From the NCBI RefSeq assembly GCF_038002345.1, contig NZ_JBBOCJ010000001.1:4960001-5024000 (forward strand): a DNA stretch of 64,000 bases. The letters run 5' to 3'. The position numbers and the translations under genes were made by a program. Source of the DNA: Paenibacillus sp. FSL M7-0420. Its GTDB lineage: Bacteria > Bacillota > Bacilli > Paenibacillales > Paenibacillaceae. This document shows positions 25,232 to 35,188 of this stretch, piece after piece. The notes beneath the pieces were generated by a model that saw nothing but the letters and a program-made list of their open reading frames with translations, was not told where the DNA came from and did no database searches. The stretch's first letter is position 1. Each line of letters opens with the position of its first letter.

Positions 25232-25975
25232 ATGAGTAGCATGATTGAAGTACGGCAATTGAAGAAAGACTTCGGCAGCCTCAGTGTGCTGAACAAGATT
25301 AGCTTTGACATGAAGCCCGGCGAAGTCGTTGCCGTGATCGGCCCCTCGGGCTCCGGTAAAAGCACCATGCTGCGCAGTCTCGTGCATCTGGAGGAGGTCA
25401 CCGGGGGCAGCATTTCGATCTGCGGGAAAGCGCTTGTTGAGAATGGCCGTTACGCCAGTACGGCAGCGATCAGAGACATCACTTCAAGTATGGGAATGGT
25501 GTTTCAGCATTTTAATCTGTTTCCGCATCTCAGTGTGCGGGACAACCTGGAGCTTGCCCCGCGCACGCTGAAGCGGGAGAGTGTCCAGCAGATCACGGCC
25601 AAAAGCCGGGAGCTGCTCGCCAAGGTAGGCCTCTCCGACAAAGCGGACGTCTACCCCTCCACACTGTCCGGCGGGCAGAAGCAGCGGGTCGCCATCGCCC
25701 GGGCGATGATGCTCAGCCCGGACATTCTTCTGTTCGATGAGCCCACCTCGGCGCTCGATCCTGAATTGACCGGCGAGGTGCTCCGCGTCATCCGCCAGCT
25801 CGCTGAGGAGAACATGACGATGATGATCGTCACCCATGAGATGAGCTTCGCCCGTGATGTCGCCGACCGCGTCTTCTTCATGGACCACGGGGATATTGCC
25901 GAATCCGGCACACCGGAGGAGATCTTCGGCAGCCCGAAGCTGGAGCGGACACGGGCGTTTTTGATGCGGGAGTAG
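25232..25975 (+). CDS. Polar amino acid ABC transporter, ATP-binding protein
   Basis: ATPase of the GlnQ/HisP family, 247 residues. Walker [11 protein letters not shown]-loop FQHFNLFPH, signature [15 protein letters not shown], Walker [14 protein letters not shown] and the switch His in VTHEMSFA are intact. ATG 25232 is preferred; a TTG two codons upstream is closer to AGAAGG and cannot be excluded. Last gene of the operon, with a terminator 110 bp downstream. Confidence 0.93.
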   Translation: MSSMIEVRQLKKDFGSLSVLNKISFDMKPGEVVAVIGPSGSGKSTMLRSLVHLEEVTGGSISICGKALVENGRYASTAAIRDITSSMGMVFQHFNLFPHLSVRDNLELAPRTLKRESVQQITAKSRELLAKVGLSDKADVYPSTLSGGQKQRVAIARAMMLSPDILLFDEPTSALDPELTGEVLRVIRQLAEENMTMMIVTHEMSFARDVADRVFFMDHGDIAESGTPEEIFGSPKLERTRAFLMRE

Positions 25976-26087
25976 GTGTGAGTAGAGCTTAACAGCTTGA
26001 GTAGTGCGTTGCAGCTTTGCGGCTGAAGCCACATGCTGGCCCGTCCACATAGCGGCCCCCTTCTGCTCATGGTGATTCTAATTGAAG

Positions 26088-26133
26088 AAGGTCTATCCCG
26101 GCCGTATGATGGCTTTGGGGATAGACCTTTTTT
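26088..26133 (+). terminator. Terminator after amino acid ABC operon
   Basis: AAGGTCTATCCC...GGGATAGACCTTTTTT, a perfect 12-bp stem with T tail. Confidence 0.88.
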
Positions 26134-26189
26134 CTGGTTCAGATCAGTATGCGATTGTATGCTTACAGCTCATAGTGCTGCAGATGAAG

Positions 26190-26400
26190 CAAGTGGATTT
26201 AGTACATCTAATTTCGCGCTAGAGATACACTTCCTTATATTAGTTGGATAAACAACACTTACTGGGGCCGACTTTCGGCGAATCCTTATAATTCGGAAGA
26301 TTAGATGTACTTTTTCCAACTGCTGCCCCGTAACCGGTCATTCGGAGCGCAATAAGTGCCTTTTTTCCACCTCTGCCCCAAGCTCGGACCAACTCCACTC
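26190..26400. repeat. Degenerate about 50-bp periodic intergenic region
   Basis: Non-coding stretch between the amino acid ABC operon and the AI-2E gene. GGA anchors recur at 26195, 26246, 26295 and 26345, a spacing of 49-51 bp. An exact 12-bp inverted repeat, AGTACATCTAAT at 26201 and ATTAGATGTACT at 26300, lies within. GCCGACTTTCGGCG resembles the array near 32550. From 26400 to 26529 there is only C/T-rich degenerate sequence (CTTCATCCAA-type). Confidence 0.5.
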
Positions 26401-26529
26401 TTACTTCAACCTACTCGCTCTCACTTCATCCAAGCTCACCCTTGCTTCATCCAACCTCGCACTTTCTCTGCCCCATCCACGCGCTAATCCGCGCTAATCC
26501 GCCCTAATCTGCCTTATTTAACTCTACTA

Positions 26530-27684
26530 CTACTCCGCCACTTCCGCAGAAGACACCGTGCCTCCGGGCACCGGCTCCGCCGGCCCTATTGGCGCTGTCG
26601 GCTCCGGCTCCTCGTCCCAGCGCTTGCGGATGAAGAGCTGATAGAGCTTGACGATGATGATCTTGAGCATCATATAGACCGGAATAATGACCAGGATGCC
26701 GATGATTCCGCCGAAATCGCCGCCGGCCAAGACGAGAATGATGGTAGTCAGCGGGTGGATATCCATGCTTTTACCGAAGATATAGGGGGCCACCAGGTTA
26801 TCCTGAATCTGCTGCGCAACGAGCACGACCACAATGGACCAGACCGCCGTAGACGGGGACTCAAACAGACCGATGATGAAGATTGGCACAGTAGACAGAA
26901 TGGCTCCGATAAACGGGATAAAGTTCATCAGCACCGCCACCAGCGTCAGCAGCAGCGCATACGGCAGGCCAATAATCAGAAAACCGATGTACATCAGGAC
27001 GCCCAGCGCCAGATTAACCAGCACTCTGCCGACGATGAAGCTGCCCATCACGCCGTCAATCTCGGCAATCACCCCCGCGCCCTCCTCGTGATAGCGTCTC
27101 GGGAAGAAGCTCACGAGCTTATCGCCGAACTTCCCGCCTTCCTTCAGCATGTAGAACAGCAGGATCGGAAAGGTGAAGAGCACAATTGCAAAATTAGAGA
27201 CAAAGGAGAACAGCCCGGACACATAGCCCGTTGCCAGCGAGAAGCCTGTATTCAAATAGCCCATCAATTGGCTGGACAGGTTCATATTCTCGGGAATCAG
27301 ACCCGACAGCAGCTCCGTGTTCTCCAGCTTACTTAGCTGCTCTCCCACAGCTCTCAGCACACCCGGCATATTGTTGCCCAGGTTCAGCAGCTGACTTTGC
27401 AGCGATGGCCATACGCCTACCGTGAAGCCCAGCAGCAGAACAGCAATGACCAGATAGACCAGCAGGATCGCCAGCGTCCGCTTCAATTTGCGCGAGGACA
27501 GGAAGTCGATCAGGGGCCGAAGCAGATAATAGAAGAATACGGCCAGCATTAACGGCACCATCACAACATTGAAGAGCGAGATAATAGGGGTAAAAATAAA
27601 GTCTACCAGTGAGCTGACATAGATAATGCCCAGCACCAGCAGCACGGCAATACAAATGCGGATGAACAAATTCAATTTGGCCAT
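26530..27684 (-). CDS. AI-2E family transporter (PerM/YtvI-like)
   Basis: A 384-residue integral membrane protein with about eight hydrophobic segments, starting with IRICIAVLLVLGIIYVSSLV. The family signature region FIPFIGAILSTVPIFIIGL and the IQDNLVAPYIFGKSMDIHPL segment are present. The C-terminal 25 residues are Pro/Glu-rich. Members range from autoinducer-2 exporters to Na+/H+ antiporters, so the substrate is open. ATG start behind CGGGAG; single gene. Confidence 0.87.
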   Translation of the reverse strand: MAKLNLFIRICIAVLLVLGIIYVSSLVDFIFTPIISLFNVVMVPLMLAVFFYYLLRPLIDFLSSRKLKRTLAILLVYLVIAVLLLGFTVGVWPSLQSQLLNLGNNMPGVLRAVGEQLSKLENTELLSGLIPENMNLSSQLMGYLNTGFSLATGYVSGLFSFVSNFAIVLFTFPILLFYMLKEGGKFGDKLVSFFPRRYHEEGAGVIAEIDGVMGSFIVGRVLVNLALGVLMYIGFLIIGLPYALLLTLVAVLMNFIPFIGAILSTVPIFIIGLFESPSTAVWSIVVVLVAQQIQDNLVAPYIFGKSMDIHPLTTIILVLAGGDFGGIIGILVIIPVYMMLKIIIVKLYQLFIRKRWDEEPEPTAPIGPAEPVPGGTVSSAEVAE

Positions 27685-27890
27685 AGTTGACTCCCGTTCC
27701 GTTATTTTGAGCAGCGTTTCTTGTTCACTTAAATATAGCCGGGGTTTCTTAATTCAGACTAAACCAAGTCTAAAGATAAGCTAAAGATTTGGTCTTCAGG
27801 CCGGAATACGACTATGTTTAATTCCCTCATGAAACGGCTCTGGGATAGACGGGTATCTATTTGCCGAAAAGAAAGCTGCTGTCTGCGCGG

Positions 27891-28955
27891 TTAGCCGATA
27901 GTTTGGACTACATTGCCTTCCTGGTCTTTGATGTAAGTCTTGCGGATCTGCACCTTCAACGCTTTGGCGGCAGACAGCCGCAGCTCCCCTTCCTTGGGCT
28001 GGAGCTTCGCCTCCAGCTCCAGGACTGCCTCTTCTGTCAGACCGATACTGACAAACTCCTCATTGACCCTACTCTCGTTAGCAGGTCTCAATTCCAGCAT
28101 CACCTGCCGCTTCTTGCTGGTCAGCGTCAGCGGCTTCCCCTTCAGCAGCCGGCCGCGCAGCAGCTTGGCTATAATCGGTGCCTGCCGTGCGCCTATAGTC
28201 AGGACGGCCGGTGCTGTGCCGATCAGACGGCTTGTGCCAGGCTCATAGCCCAGCTCATCCACATACAGAATGCCCGTCTGGGAACCGTCACGGTCGATAC
28301 CCTGACGCACCGCTTCCTGGATGGCCGGAAGTTCGAGCAGTGAACCCCGGGCAAGATCGGTGATATAGTGGGGGAGAACCTCCCTGCCGGCCTCCAGAAA
28401 GGCGTTGGTATTCCAGGACATCATCGCTTCCAGCTCGTCCGCTGTGATCCCTACCATCTGCAGAAATTCCACACGGCCGTTCGGCGTATCCACAGCCGGA
28501 AGCTCCGGGTCATCGGTGAACGCCAGCGCCGTCAGCCCAGTATCTGCTCCCAGGCATATCGGACCATTGGCATCCAGGTGATGGCCGGAAGCAAAGATAT
28601 TGCCGCTGGAGAACACATATCTGGCCATGTTCTGCAGCAGATTGATCGCCCAGGCCGGAGGCTCCTGCTCGCCTGCACTGCGCGCCAGGCGGAAGGTCAG
28701 CTCGAAGCCGTAGCCGCTGTATTCAGGGTCCTCAGACTCCTTCTCGAACAGTTCGGTGAAGCCGAAGGTTACGAAATGCCAATGCGGATAGGGCTGCTCG
28801 GCTGCATAGGCGCTGATTCCGTTCAGCGGGTCATTGCCTCCCAGGCTATATGGCAGCATAGCCGCATAATGCTTCGGCGTCTGCTCCCCGTATAATCTCG
28901 TCATCTGTTCCTCTATAGCATCCCAGCCGATAGCTTCCACTTCTTGCTCACTCAT
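27891..28955 (-). CDS. Suppressor-of-fused (SUFU) domain protein
   Basis: Predicted 354 residues. The N-terminal half shows the SUFU pattern (HYAAMLPYSLGGNDPLNGIS, HWHFVTFGFTELFEKE, YGFELTFRLA), and the second half is a separate domain without a clear name (VLTIGARQAPIIAKLLRGR). Start set at ATG 28955, six nt after GGAGGG; the frame extends 15 codons further. In Bacillales, SUFU proteins such as YqcF act as immunity proteins to polymorphic toxins, but no toxin gene is adjacent, so this may be an orphan or have another role. Confidence 0.8.
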   Translation of the reverse strand: MSEQEVEAIGWDAIEEQMTRLYGEQTPKHYAAMLPYSLGGNDPLNGISAYAAEQPYPHWHFVTFGFTELFEKESEDPEYSGYGFELTFRLARSAGEQEPPAWAINLLQNMARYVFSSGNIFASGHHLDANGPICLGADTGLTALAFTDDPELPAVDTPNGRVEFLQMVGITADELEAMMSWNTNAFLEAGREVLPHYITDLARGSLLELPAIQEAVRQGIDRDGSQTGILYVDELGYEPGTSRLIGTAPAVLTIGARQAPIIAKLLRGRLLKGKPLTLTSKKRQVMLELRPANESRVNEEFVSIGLTEEAVLELEAKLQPKEGELRLSAAKALKVQIRKTYIKDQEGNVVQTIG

Positions 28956-29153
28956 CTTGTTCCCTCCGGTCTCAGATTTATGTATAGCCGATACTTCCAT
29001 AACCGGCCTAGAATCTCCCGTTCATTACCCTAAATTCCGTAATCATAACCAGCGCCAAGCGCCTCTCTCCCCTATAGCCGTACACTTCCTGAGCAACACC
29101 TCCAGCTTGCAAAATAACCCCACACCCCAAACCATATAAATCCTTATTCTTGC

Positions 29154-29190
29154 AAAAAAACGGCAAGCTCATCTGACGAGCTTGCCGTTT
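29154..29190 (-). terminator. Terminator after malic enzyme gene
   Basis: On the minus strand CGGCAAGCTC...GAGCTTGCCG followed by TTTTTTT. Confidence 0.9.
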
Positions 29191-29213
29191 GTGTATCTTC
29201 ATTAATAAAGGTA

Positions 29214-30398
29214 TCAGTTAACACCGACCAGCAGGTCCTTACGGGCTACGCCGCTCTTAGCTGCCGCTTCGGCTACAGCCATGCGGATTCTCTCTACTAC
29301 ACGCGGATCGAAGGCATCCGGGATGATATATTTCTCGTGCAGCTCGGATGGGTCAATCACTGAGGAGATCGCCTCTGCTGCCGCCAGCTTCATGTCTTCA
29401 TTGATATCTGTGGCTTCACAATCCAGCGCCCCTCTGAATATTCCCGGGAAGCAGAGCACATTATTAATTTGGTTCGGATAGTCGGAACGGCCGGTCGCCA
29501 TGACTCTTACATGCGGCGCAGCAATCGCAGGATCAATCTCCGGCATCGGGTTCGCCATAGCGAACACAATCGGATCTGTGGCCATGTTCAGCACATCTTC
29601 CAGCTTCAGCACGTCCGGTGCAGAGACGCCGATGAAGACATCCGCGCCTTTGATTACATCGGATAGACTTCCGATTTCAAGATAAGGGTTCGTAATCTGG
29701 GCGTAATCGCTCCAGTGACTGCGCTCATAATCCGCCAGCCGGTTAATCGCGCCCTCCCGGTCCACGCCGATCAGGTTCACCGCTCCGGCATGCAGCAGCA
29801 TTTTGGAGACAGAGATGCCGGCTGCGCCGATGCCGTTGACTACGATTTTGACGTCCTTGATATCCTTGCCGCATACCTTAAGCGCGTTCAGGAGTCCGGC
29901 TGTCACGACAATTGCCGTACCATGCTGATCATCATGGAAGACCGGAATGTCCAGCTCGGCTCTAAGTCTGGCTTCAATCTCGAAGCAGCGCGGAGAGGAG
30001 ATGTCCTCCAGGTTAATGCCGCCGAACGTCGGGGCAAGCGCTTTTACAATCGCAATAATCTCTTCGGTATCCTTGGTGTCCAGGCAGATCGGCACGGCGT
30101 CGACGTCTGCGAATTGCTTGAACAGCGCCGCTTTGCCCTCCATGACCGGCATGGCCGCCTTCGGCCCGATATCGCCCAGCCCCAGTACAGCCGTGCCATC
30201 GGATACGACAGCTACGGTATTCTTCTTCGTGGTTAGCTCATAGGCCTGGGACTGATCGTCGGCAATCGCCTGACAGACCTTCGCCACACCCGGCGTGTAG
30301 ACTTTGGACAGGTCGTCTTTGGACAGAATCGGATGCTTCAGGGTAGTTTCGAGCTTACCGCCTTTATGCAGCAGCATAATTTCTTCTAATAGTTCCAT
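29214..30398 (-). CDS. NAD(P)-dependent malic enzyme
   Basis: Oxidatively decarboxylates malate to pyruvate in the cytoplasm. Predicted 394 residues, the short bacterial type. Signature blocks are SKVYTPGVAKVCQAI, the NADP-site region VVNGIGAAGISVSKML, the metal-binding FHDDQHGTAIVV and the IFAMANPMPEIDP-type motif. ATG 30398 has GGAGGAG at good spacing; an ATG five codons upstream overlaps that ribosome site. It lies downstream of the malate/citrate symporter gene on the same strand, so imported malate can be fed to pyruvate. Confidence 0.93.
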   Translation of the reverse strand: MELLEEIMLLHKGGKLETTLKHPILSKDDLSKVYTPGVAKVCQAIADDQSQAYELTTKKNTVAVVSDGTAVLGLGDIGPKAAMPVMEGKAALFKQFADVDAVPICLDTKDTEEIIAIVKALAPTFGGINLEDISSPRCFEIEARLRAELDIPVFHDDQHGTAIVVTAGLLNALKVCGKDIKDVKIVVNGIGAAGISVSKMLLHAGAVNLIGVDREGAINRLADYERSHWSDYAQITNPYLEIGSLSDVIKGADVFIGVSAPDVLKLEDVLNMATDPIVFAMANPMPEIDPAIAAPHVRVMATGRSDYPNQINNVLCFPGIFRGALDCEATDINEDMKLAAAEAISSVIDPSELHEKYIIPDAFDPRVVERIRMAVAEAAAKSGVARKDLLVGVN

Positions 30399-30670
30399 GG
30401 GTGTCTCCTCCATTCAACTGGTAACCGCTTGCTTATTCAATTCTTCTAAGATCCTTCTATATCTAACGGAGCTTCCTGCATCCGGAACCGTACCAGACCC
30501 GTATGCAGGCCCGTCAACTCTGCATTTCATATACTCCCTTAGTCATTCTCCGCGATAATTATCGGATTGGCAAGATAAAAGCTGACACCTGAAAATTGTC
30601 CACGATTTAGACACGATTGGATACGATTTCATGTGATTCAGGCGTCTCTTCTGCTGATTGAGCACCTTGA

Positions 30671-32029
30671 TTAGCCACCCCATACTGCGATGAGCAGCGT
30701 GGCCACAACTACTGTAATCGCTCCGCCGATACGGGTGGAGATCTGTGCGAACGGCATCAGCTCCATGCGTCCCGAGGCAGACAGAATGGCTACATCGCCC
30801 GTTCCGCCAAGGCCGCCGCGGCAGCCGGTAACAATCGCCGCTTCAACCGGATACATATTGACCCATTTGCCGGTAAAATAGCCGGTGATCGTCATCGCCA
30901 CGATAACGGTAGCGCAGACAATAATATAAGGAAGCGAGATCAGAGCTGCGACATCCTTCAGCGGAATGTACAGCATCCCTAGGCCGACCATCAGCGGCCA
31001 GGTTAAAGTGCCGGAAACCAGCTTATAGAGCTGATAAGCACCCTGCTCAATTTTGGCAGGCAGCAGCTTGGAAATCTTGAGCAGCGCCGCTGCGAAGATC
31101 ATCAGGATCGGACCCGGAATGCCGACGAACGGCGACAGCAGGTGTCCGGTGATGAACAAGCCGCAGGCGAACAGCAGGCCCGCACCCATCAGCAGGAAGT
31201 CCGGCTTCGCGCTGTCATACGTGCTGCCCGTCAGCTTCTGGCCGTCCTTCGACTTTACGAGCACACCGTTACCGGTGATGGACGGATTTTTGTCAGCCAT
31301 CCGCTTAAGCAGTCCCGCGCCGATAATAGCAAACACGTTGCCGATCACCGCCGCCGGAATCATCTGCGCCACATACGACCCGGATTCGCCGCCAAGAATC
31401 TGCGAGAACGCGATGGACAGTGGGAGAATCCCTTCACCGACGCCGCCTCCAATAATAGGCACAACGATATAGAATAACGTCCGGTGTGCGCTATAGCCGA
31501 GCAGCATCCCTACGCCCATCCCCGCAGCGACTGCGGCGATTGTTCCGGCCATCATCGGAATGAAAATGCGGATGAATCCGTTGATTAGCGTGGTACGGTT
31601 CATACCTGTAATACTTCCGGCTACCAGAATCGAGATATACAGGTACAGGAAATTCGATGTCTTCATCAGCGTGTTGACCGACTCGAGCACCGAAGGGTCC
31701 AGCACATTCCAGAAGACCAGGAAGGATGGGATCATTAACGAGAGAATCGCCGGACCGCCGATATTCTTGAGAATCGGAAGCTTGAAGCCCAGATCACTGA
31801 GCAGCACCCCCAGTACAATAATTACTGCAAAGCCGCCGATCATGTCGTTTGGCAGTTCACCAAGCACAGAAGCCGCAAAAATAATGAGTGCAAATACTAC
31901 ATACAATGGGAGCGGAATAACGCCTACTTTTAAATGCAGAAGCTTCTGGACGAAACCCTGCTCTCCCTGCTTCAGTACAACAGGCTGCTGTTCCGGTACC
32001 GAAATCGGGGGTTGAATTGCTTTTTGCAT
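30671..32029 (-). CDS. maeN: 2-hydroxycarboxylate (malate/citrate) Na+ symporter, CCS family
   Basis: A 452-residue membrane carrier of the CitS/MaeN/CimH family. GGVGEGILPLSIAFSQILGG and the C-terminal TGCRGGLGGTGDVAILSA are the two GGxG-type re-entrant loop motifs of the family. Linkage to malic enzyme and a CitA/MalK-type sensor points to malate, though CimH (citrate/malate) is close. ATG start behind AAGGAGG. A strong cre-like site lies about 100 bp upstream. Confidence 0.88.
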   Translation of the reverse strand: MQKAIQPPISVPEQQPVVLKQGEQGFVQKLLHLKVGVIPLPLYVVFALIIFAASVLGELPNDMIGGFAVIIVLGVLLSDLGFKLPILKNIGGPAILSLMIPSFLVFWNVLDPSVLESVNTLMKTSNFLYLYISILVAGSITGMNRTTLINGFIRIFIPMMAGTIAAVAAGMGVGMLLGYSAHRTLFYIVVPIIGGGVGEGILPLSIAFSQILGGESGSYVAQMIPAAVIGNVFAIIGAGLLKRMADKNPSITGNGVLVKSKDGQKLTGSTYDSAKPDFLLMGAGLLFACGLFITGHLLSPFVGIPGPILMIFAAALLKISKLLPAKIEQGAYQLYKLVSGTLTWPLMVGLGMLYIPLKDVAALISLPYIIVCATVIVAMTITGYFTGKWVNMYPVEAAIVTGCRGGLGGTGDVAILSASGRMELMPFAQISTRIGGAITVVVATLLIAVWGG

Positions 32030-32076
32030 GTTAACCTTACCTCCTTAACTCTTTTACAAATTCATCATAGCTGCTT

Positions 32077-32143
32077 TGAAAGCGCTTTTGTTTTTATGAA
32101 AGTAATAAAGGGGTTTTGTAAATTATTAAAGTAAGCGCTATCA
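32077..32143 (-). promoter_or_regulatory. Two cre-like sites upstream of malate symporter
   Basis: AGTAAGCGCTATCA at 32130-32143 matches the CcpA cre consensus at 13 of 14 positions; TGAAAGCGCTTTTG at 32077-32090 matches at 12. They suggest catabolite repression of malate uptake. Motif matching was done by eye. Confidence 0.6.
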
Positions 32144-32245
32144 GAAGTGGGAGCTGGGGGACGCTGGGATTGGCGGGGATTAGTAGAGTGGATTGTAGAG
32201 TAGGTTAGTACAGCGCATTAGTGTAGAGAATTAGTAAAGAGCATT

Positions 32246-32300
32246 GGTAGAGGGCAGTGGTAGAGGGCAGTGGTAGAGGGCAGTGGTAGAGGGCAGTGGT
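32246..32300. repeat. 13-bp tandem repeat
   Basis: GGTAGAGGGCAGT repeated about four times without change, in a G/A-rich stretch with looser GTAGAG variants from 32180 onward. Confidence 0.85.
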
Positions 32301-32476
32301 AGGAGCATTGTTGGTAAATGATATTAGTAGAGTGCTCCAATTGGTCGAATCTGACTATAGTTGCTGGGGAGGGCGTAGATGGAGTCGGGTAGGGTCAGAT
32401 GGAGACAGGTAGTATCAGGGGGAGGCAGGTAACATAGTTAGTATCAGGGAGTTGCAGACGTAGCCTGATTACATCA

Positions 32477-32629
32477 GGTGCATTAGTGCTCTTCATTTTG
32501 GCTTACCACTGACTTTTGGCTAATTCTGGTGCACTTCTGCTCTTGATTTGCGTCTACCGCCAACTTTCGGCGGATTCAGGTGCATTAGTGCTCTTCATTT
32601 TCGCTGGACGCCGACTTTTGGCTGATTCA
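32477..32629. repeat. Three 51-bp tandem repeats
   Basis: Units at 32477-32527, 32528-32578 and 32579-32629, each beginning GGTGCA and containing TGCTCTT and a (C/A)ACTTT(T/C)GGC block. Exact 51-bp spacing, same period as the 3050 and 51061 arrays but different sequence. With the 13-bp repeat it fills the 700-bp gap between the symporter and the response regulator, where I see no gene. Confidence 0.85.
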
Positions 32630-32685
32630 AAGGGATTTTTCCCTTTCATTTCACCTCCCAGCCCGCTTCCGCTCTCTGCGCAATA

Positions 32686-32722
32686 CAAAAAGCTCCGCCG
32701 CAGGTTGCACGGCAGGAGCTCC
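32686..32722 (-). terminator. Terminator after response regulator gene
   Basis: Minus strand AGCTCCTGCCG...CGGCGGAGCT followed by TTTTTG. Confidence 0.85.
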
Positions 32723-32750
32723 AGAAATAGTTAGTTATACTCTCACGCAC

Positions 32751-33455
32751 TCAAATATACTTAGTAATCAATCCCTTACCGTTCGGAGCGAGCCGGTATT
32801 TCTGCACAGGCCTGCCGATGCTCCCGTAGACGAGGTCCATTTCCAGCACTCCCATCTCCGTTAGCCCGATCAGATATTTGCCGGCGGAGACGCGGGAGAT
32901 TCCGGATACCGCTGAGATCTCCTCAGCGGAGAACAACTCGCTGCCGCAGCCTTCCACGGCACGCCAGATAGTCTGGAGTGTCTGACGGGTGAAGCCCTTG
33001 GCTAGTTCATGAGATGTCGTCCGTTCCTGCTTGAACCGGGACAGCCTGTCCAGCTCCGACTGGTTCAGCCGCTCCTGGCTGCGGAACAGCTTGTTCTGTT
33101 CCCGGTATCCATTAAGCGCCGCCCGGAGCCTGGAGAATTCAAACGGCTTAATCAAGTAGTCCACCGCTCCGTTCTGTAGCGCTTCCTGAATGCTCTCTTT
33201 GTCACTCGCCGCCGAAATCACGATGACATCGATCTTCACGCCTCTGCGCCGGATCTCGGACAGCAGCTCCAGCCCGTTGCTCTCCTTCATATAAATATCC
33301 AGCAGGATCAGGTCATAGGCCTGCTTCTCCAGCATACCCAGCACTTCTTCCGCCGAGCTGGCCCAGCCATCGGCACGGAAGCCCTCCACTTGCTGCACAT
33401 AAAACTTATTCATCTCCGATACCATAGGATCATCTTCAACGATAAGTACTTTTAT
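32751..33455 (-). CDS. malR: CitB/MalR-type response regulator
   Basis: Predicted 234 residues. N-terminal receiver with VLIVEDDP, phosphoacceptor Asp in LILLDIYMKESNG and the conserved Lys in YLIKPFEFSRL. The C-terminal winged helix is of the CitT type (EEISAVSGISRVSAGKYL). It is encoded just after its sensor kinase, and by analogy with B. subtilis MalK/MalR it should activate the malate symporter gene next to it. ATG 33455 matches family starts; an upstream GTG (33473) is possible. Neither has a strong ribosome site. Confidence 0.87.
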   Translation of the reverse strand: MKVLIVEDDPMVSEMNKFYVQQVEGFRADGWASSAEEVLGMLEKQAYDLILLDIYMKESNGLELLSEIRRRGVKIDVIVISAASDKESIQEALQNGAVDYLIKPFEFSRLRAALNGYREQNKLFRSQERLNQSELDRLSRFKQERTTSHELAKGFTRQTLQTIWRAVEGCGSELFSAEEISAVSGISRVSAGKYLIGLTEMGVLEMDLVYGSIGRPVQKYRLAPNGKGLITKYI

Positions 33456-33507
33456 CATAATCGTTATCACCACTCTTCATGGGCTATCCACCCTTTTCAT
33501 GATTAAT

Positions 33508-35106
33508 TTAATTCTTCGCTCTATACGGGATCTGCACCGTAAATTCGGTGCCTTCCCCCTCCAGGCTGTCATACGTAATCGTCCCGCCCAGCTTGTCTAC
33601 ACTTCGCCGCACCAGATACAGCCCTACGCCCCGGTCTCCGCCTTTGGTCGAATAGCCCTGCTCAAACAGGTGATCTCCATTCTCCGCCGATATGCCCGTC
33701 CCGTTATCACTAACCTTAAGGGTAAGCTGGTTGTCCTTATGCCGGAACCCCATCTCGATCTGCTTGTTGTCCGCGCCTTGGAGCGCCTCCAGCGCATTGT
33801 CCAGAAGGTTGCCCGCGATCGTGACCAGCTCCCGCGCCACCTCGTGATCCGCCGCTTCAGGCAGCAACCCATCATCCCGGATAACCAGCCGCACATCGGC
33901 CTCCCTGATTCTACTGAGCTTGCCGAGCAGGAAGCCGACCATCACCGGGTCTTTGACCAGCCGGACCACCGAGTCCGCCTCTGTCTGGATATTCTGCACA
34001 ATATCCGTGAGATATTCCTCAAGCCGGTCGTATCTGCGCATCGTATTCAGTCCCATTATGACATGCAGCTTGTTCATGAACTCATGGGTCTGGGCACGCA
34101 GCGCTTCGGCGTACAGAGAGATGCCGGAGAGCCGCTCCATCAGAATACTGATCTCAGTCTTGTCCCGGAACGTAGCAATCGCGCCTTCGATAATTCCGTT
34201 CACCCGGACCGGGACCACATTCACCAGCAGCGTGATGCCGCTCTGCTCCACTTCCTTGTCCTGCAAGGCCTCTCCGGTCTCCAGCACCTTCTCCATCCGC
34301 AGCAGCGGCCAAAACTGCCCGGCCTGCTTACCTACCGGTTCCTGGTTCAAGCCGACACTGCCCATCAGCCTGCGTGCCTCGGCATTCACCAGGGTAATCC
34401 GCGATTCCTTATCGACGGCCAGAATCCCTTCTTTGGTCGATTGCAGCATGGCGCTGCGCTCCTCCAATAACTTGGCGATCTCTCCCGGCTCCATGCCGAA
34501 CATCATCCGCTTGATTTTGCGGGCGAGCAGGATAGCACCGAATATCCCCATCAGCCCGCCGACCAGGATGCCCGAGTAGATAATCCAGCGGTTCTGCTGA
34601 ACGGCGGAACGGACGCTGCCAAGCGATATGCCTACAGCTACTGCTCCAACCTGCTTGCCGTCAGCGGCGAAGATCGGTGAGAACGCTCTCACAGAATAAC
34701 CAAGCGAGCCTTCAGCCACGGATATGGTCTCCTTGCCATGCAGTGCATCGGTCTCATCCCCTCCCATGAAATGCTTGCCGATCAGGGCCGGATCGGGGTG
34801 GGAACGGCGAATCCCTGCCATATCCATCACCACCACGAACTGGACATCATTAATCGCGCTGATGTCGGTTGCATAACGCTGAATGCTGCCGGAATCGGAC
34901 TCTGCAAGCAGCCCGTCCACCACCCCCGGTGTACGCGAGACCGTGCGGGCAATGGTGATGGCCTTGTTCTCCAGAGAAGCCCGGGCTTCTTCGGAGAATC
35001 TCATGCCGAACATTACATACACAATCAGCAGCACCAGCACGACGATGCCGCAGGTCATCAGGGTGATGGCGGTCTGAAGGCGTAATCTTTTTGTACCAAT
35101 TCTCAC
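33508..35106 (-). CDS. malK: CitA/MalK-type sensor histidine kinase
   Basis: A 532-residue membrane sensor for C4/C6 carboxylates. One transmembrane helix (residues 11-32), an extracellular CACHE-like domain (33-170), a second helix (about 173-195), a PAS domain (about 215-320), the dimerisation helix with phosphoacceptor His in AQTHEFMNKLH, and an ATPase domain with NLLDNALEAL, DNGTGIS and GVGLYLV. GTG start behind GGTGGAG. It forms an operon with the response regulator. Confidence 0.9.
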   Translation of the reverse strand: MRIGTKRLRLQTAITLMTCGIVVLVLLIVYVMFGMRFSEEARASLENKAITIARTVSRTPGVVDGLLAESDSGSIQRYATDISAINDVQFVVVMDMAGIRRSHPDPALIGKHFMGGDETDALHGKETISVAEGSLGYSVRAFSPIFAADGKQVGAVAVGISLGSVRSAVQQNRWIIYSGILVGGLMGIFGAILLARKIKRMMFGMEPGEIAKLLEERSAMLQSTKEGILAVDKESRITLVNAEARRLMGSVGLNQEPVGKQAGQFWPLLRMEKVLETGEALQDKEVEQSGITLLVNVVPVRVNGIIEGAIATFRDKTEISILMERLSGISLYAEALRAQTHEFMNKLHVIMGLNTMRRYDRLEEYLTDIVQNIQTEADSVVRLVKDPVMVGFLLGKLSRIREADVRLVIRDDGLLPEAADHEVARELVTIAGNLLDNALEALQGADNKQIEMGFRHKDNQLTLKVSDNGTGISAENGDHLFEQGYSTKGGDRGVGLYLVRRSVDKLGGTITYDSLEGEGTEFTVQIPYRAKN

Positions 35107-35188
35107 ATTGCTCCACCTTCAGGAAATTTTTCTCGATTATAACGCAAAAGTATTCAAAGCGCGATATTCACAATTCAAAATAATTCGG

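Noticed and set aside
32516..32734. 72-codon plus-strand frame in the symporter/regulator gap
   Set aside because: It follows the 51-bp repeats and runs into the terminator of the opposite strand; no ribosome site.
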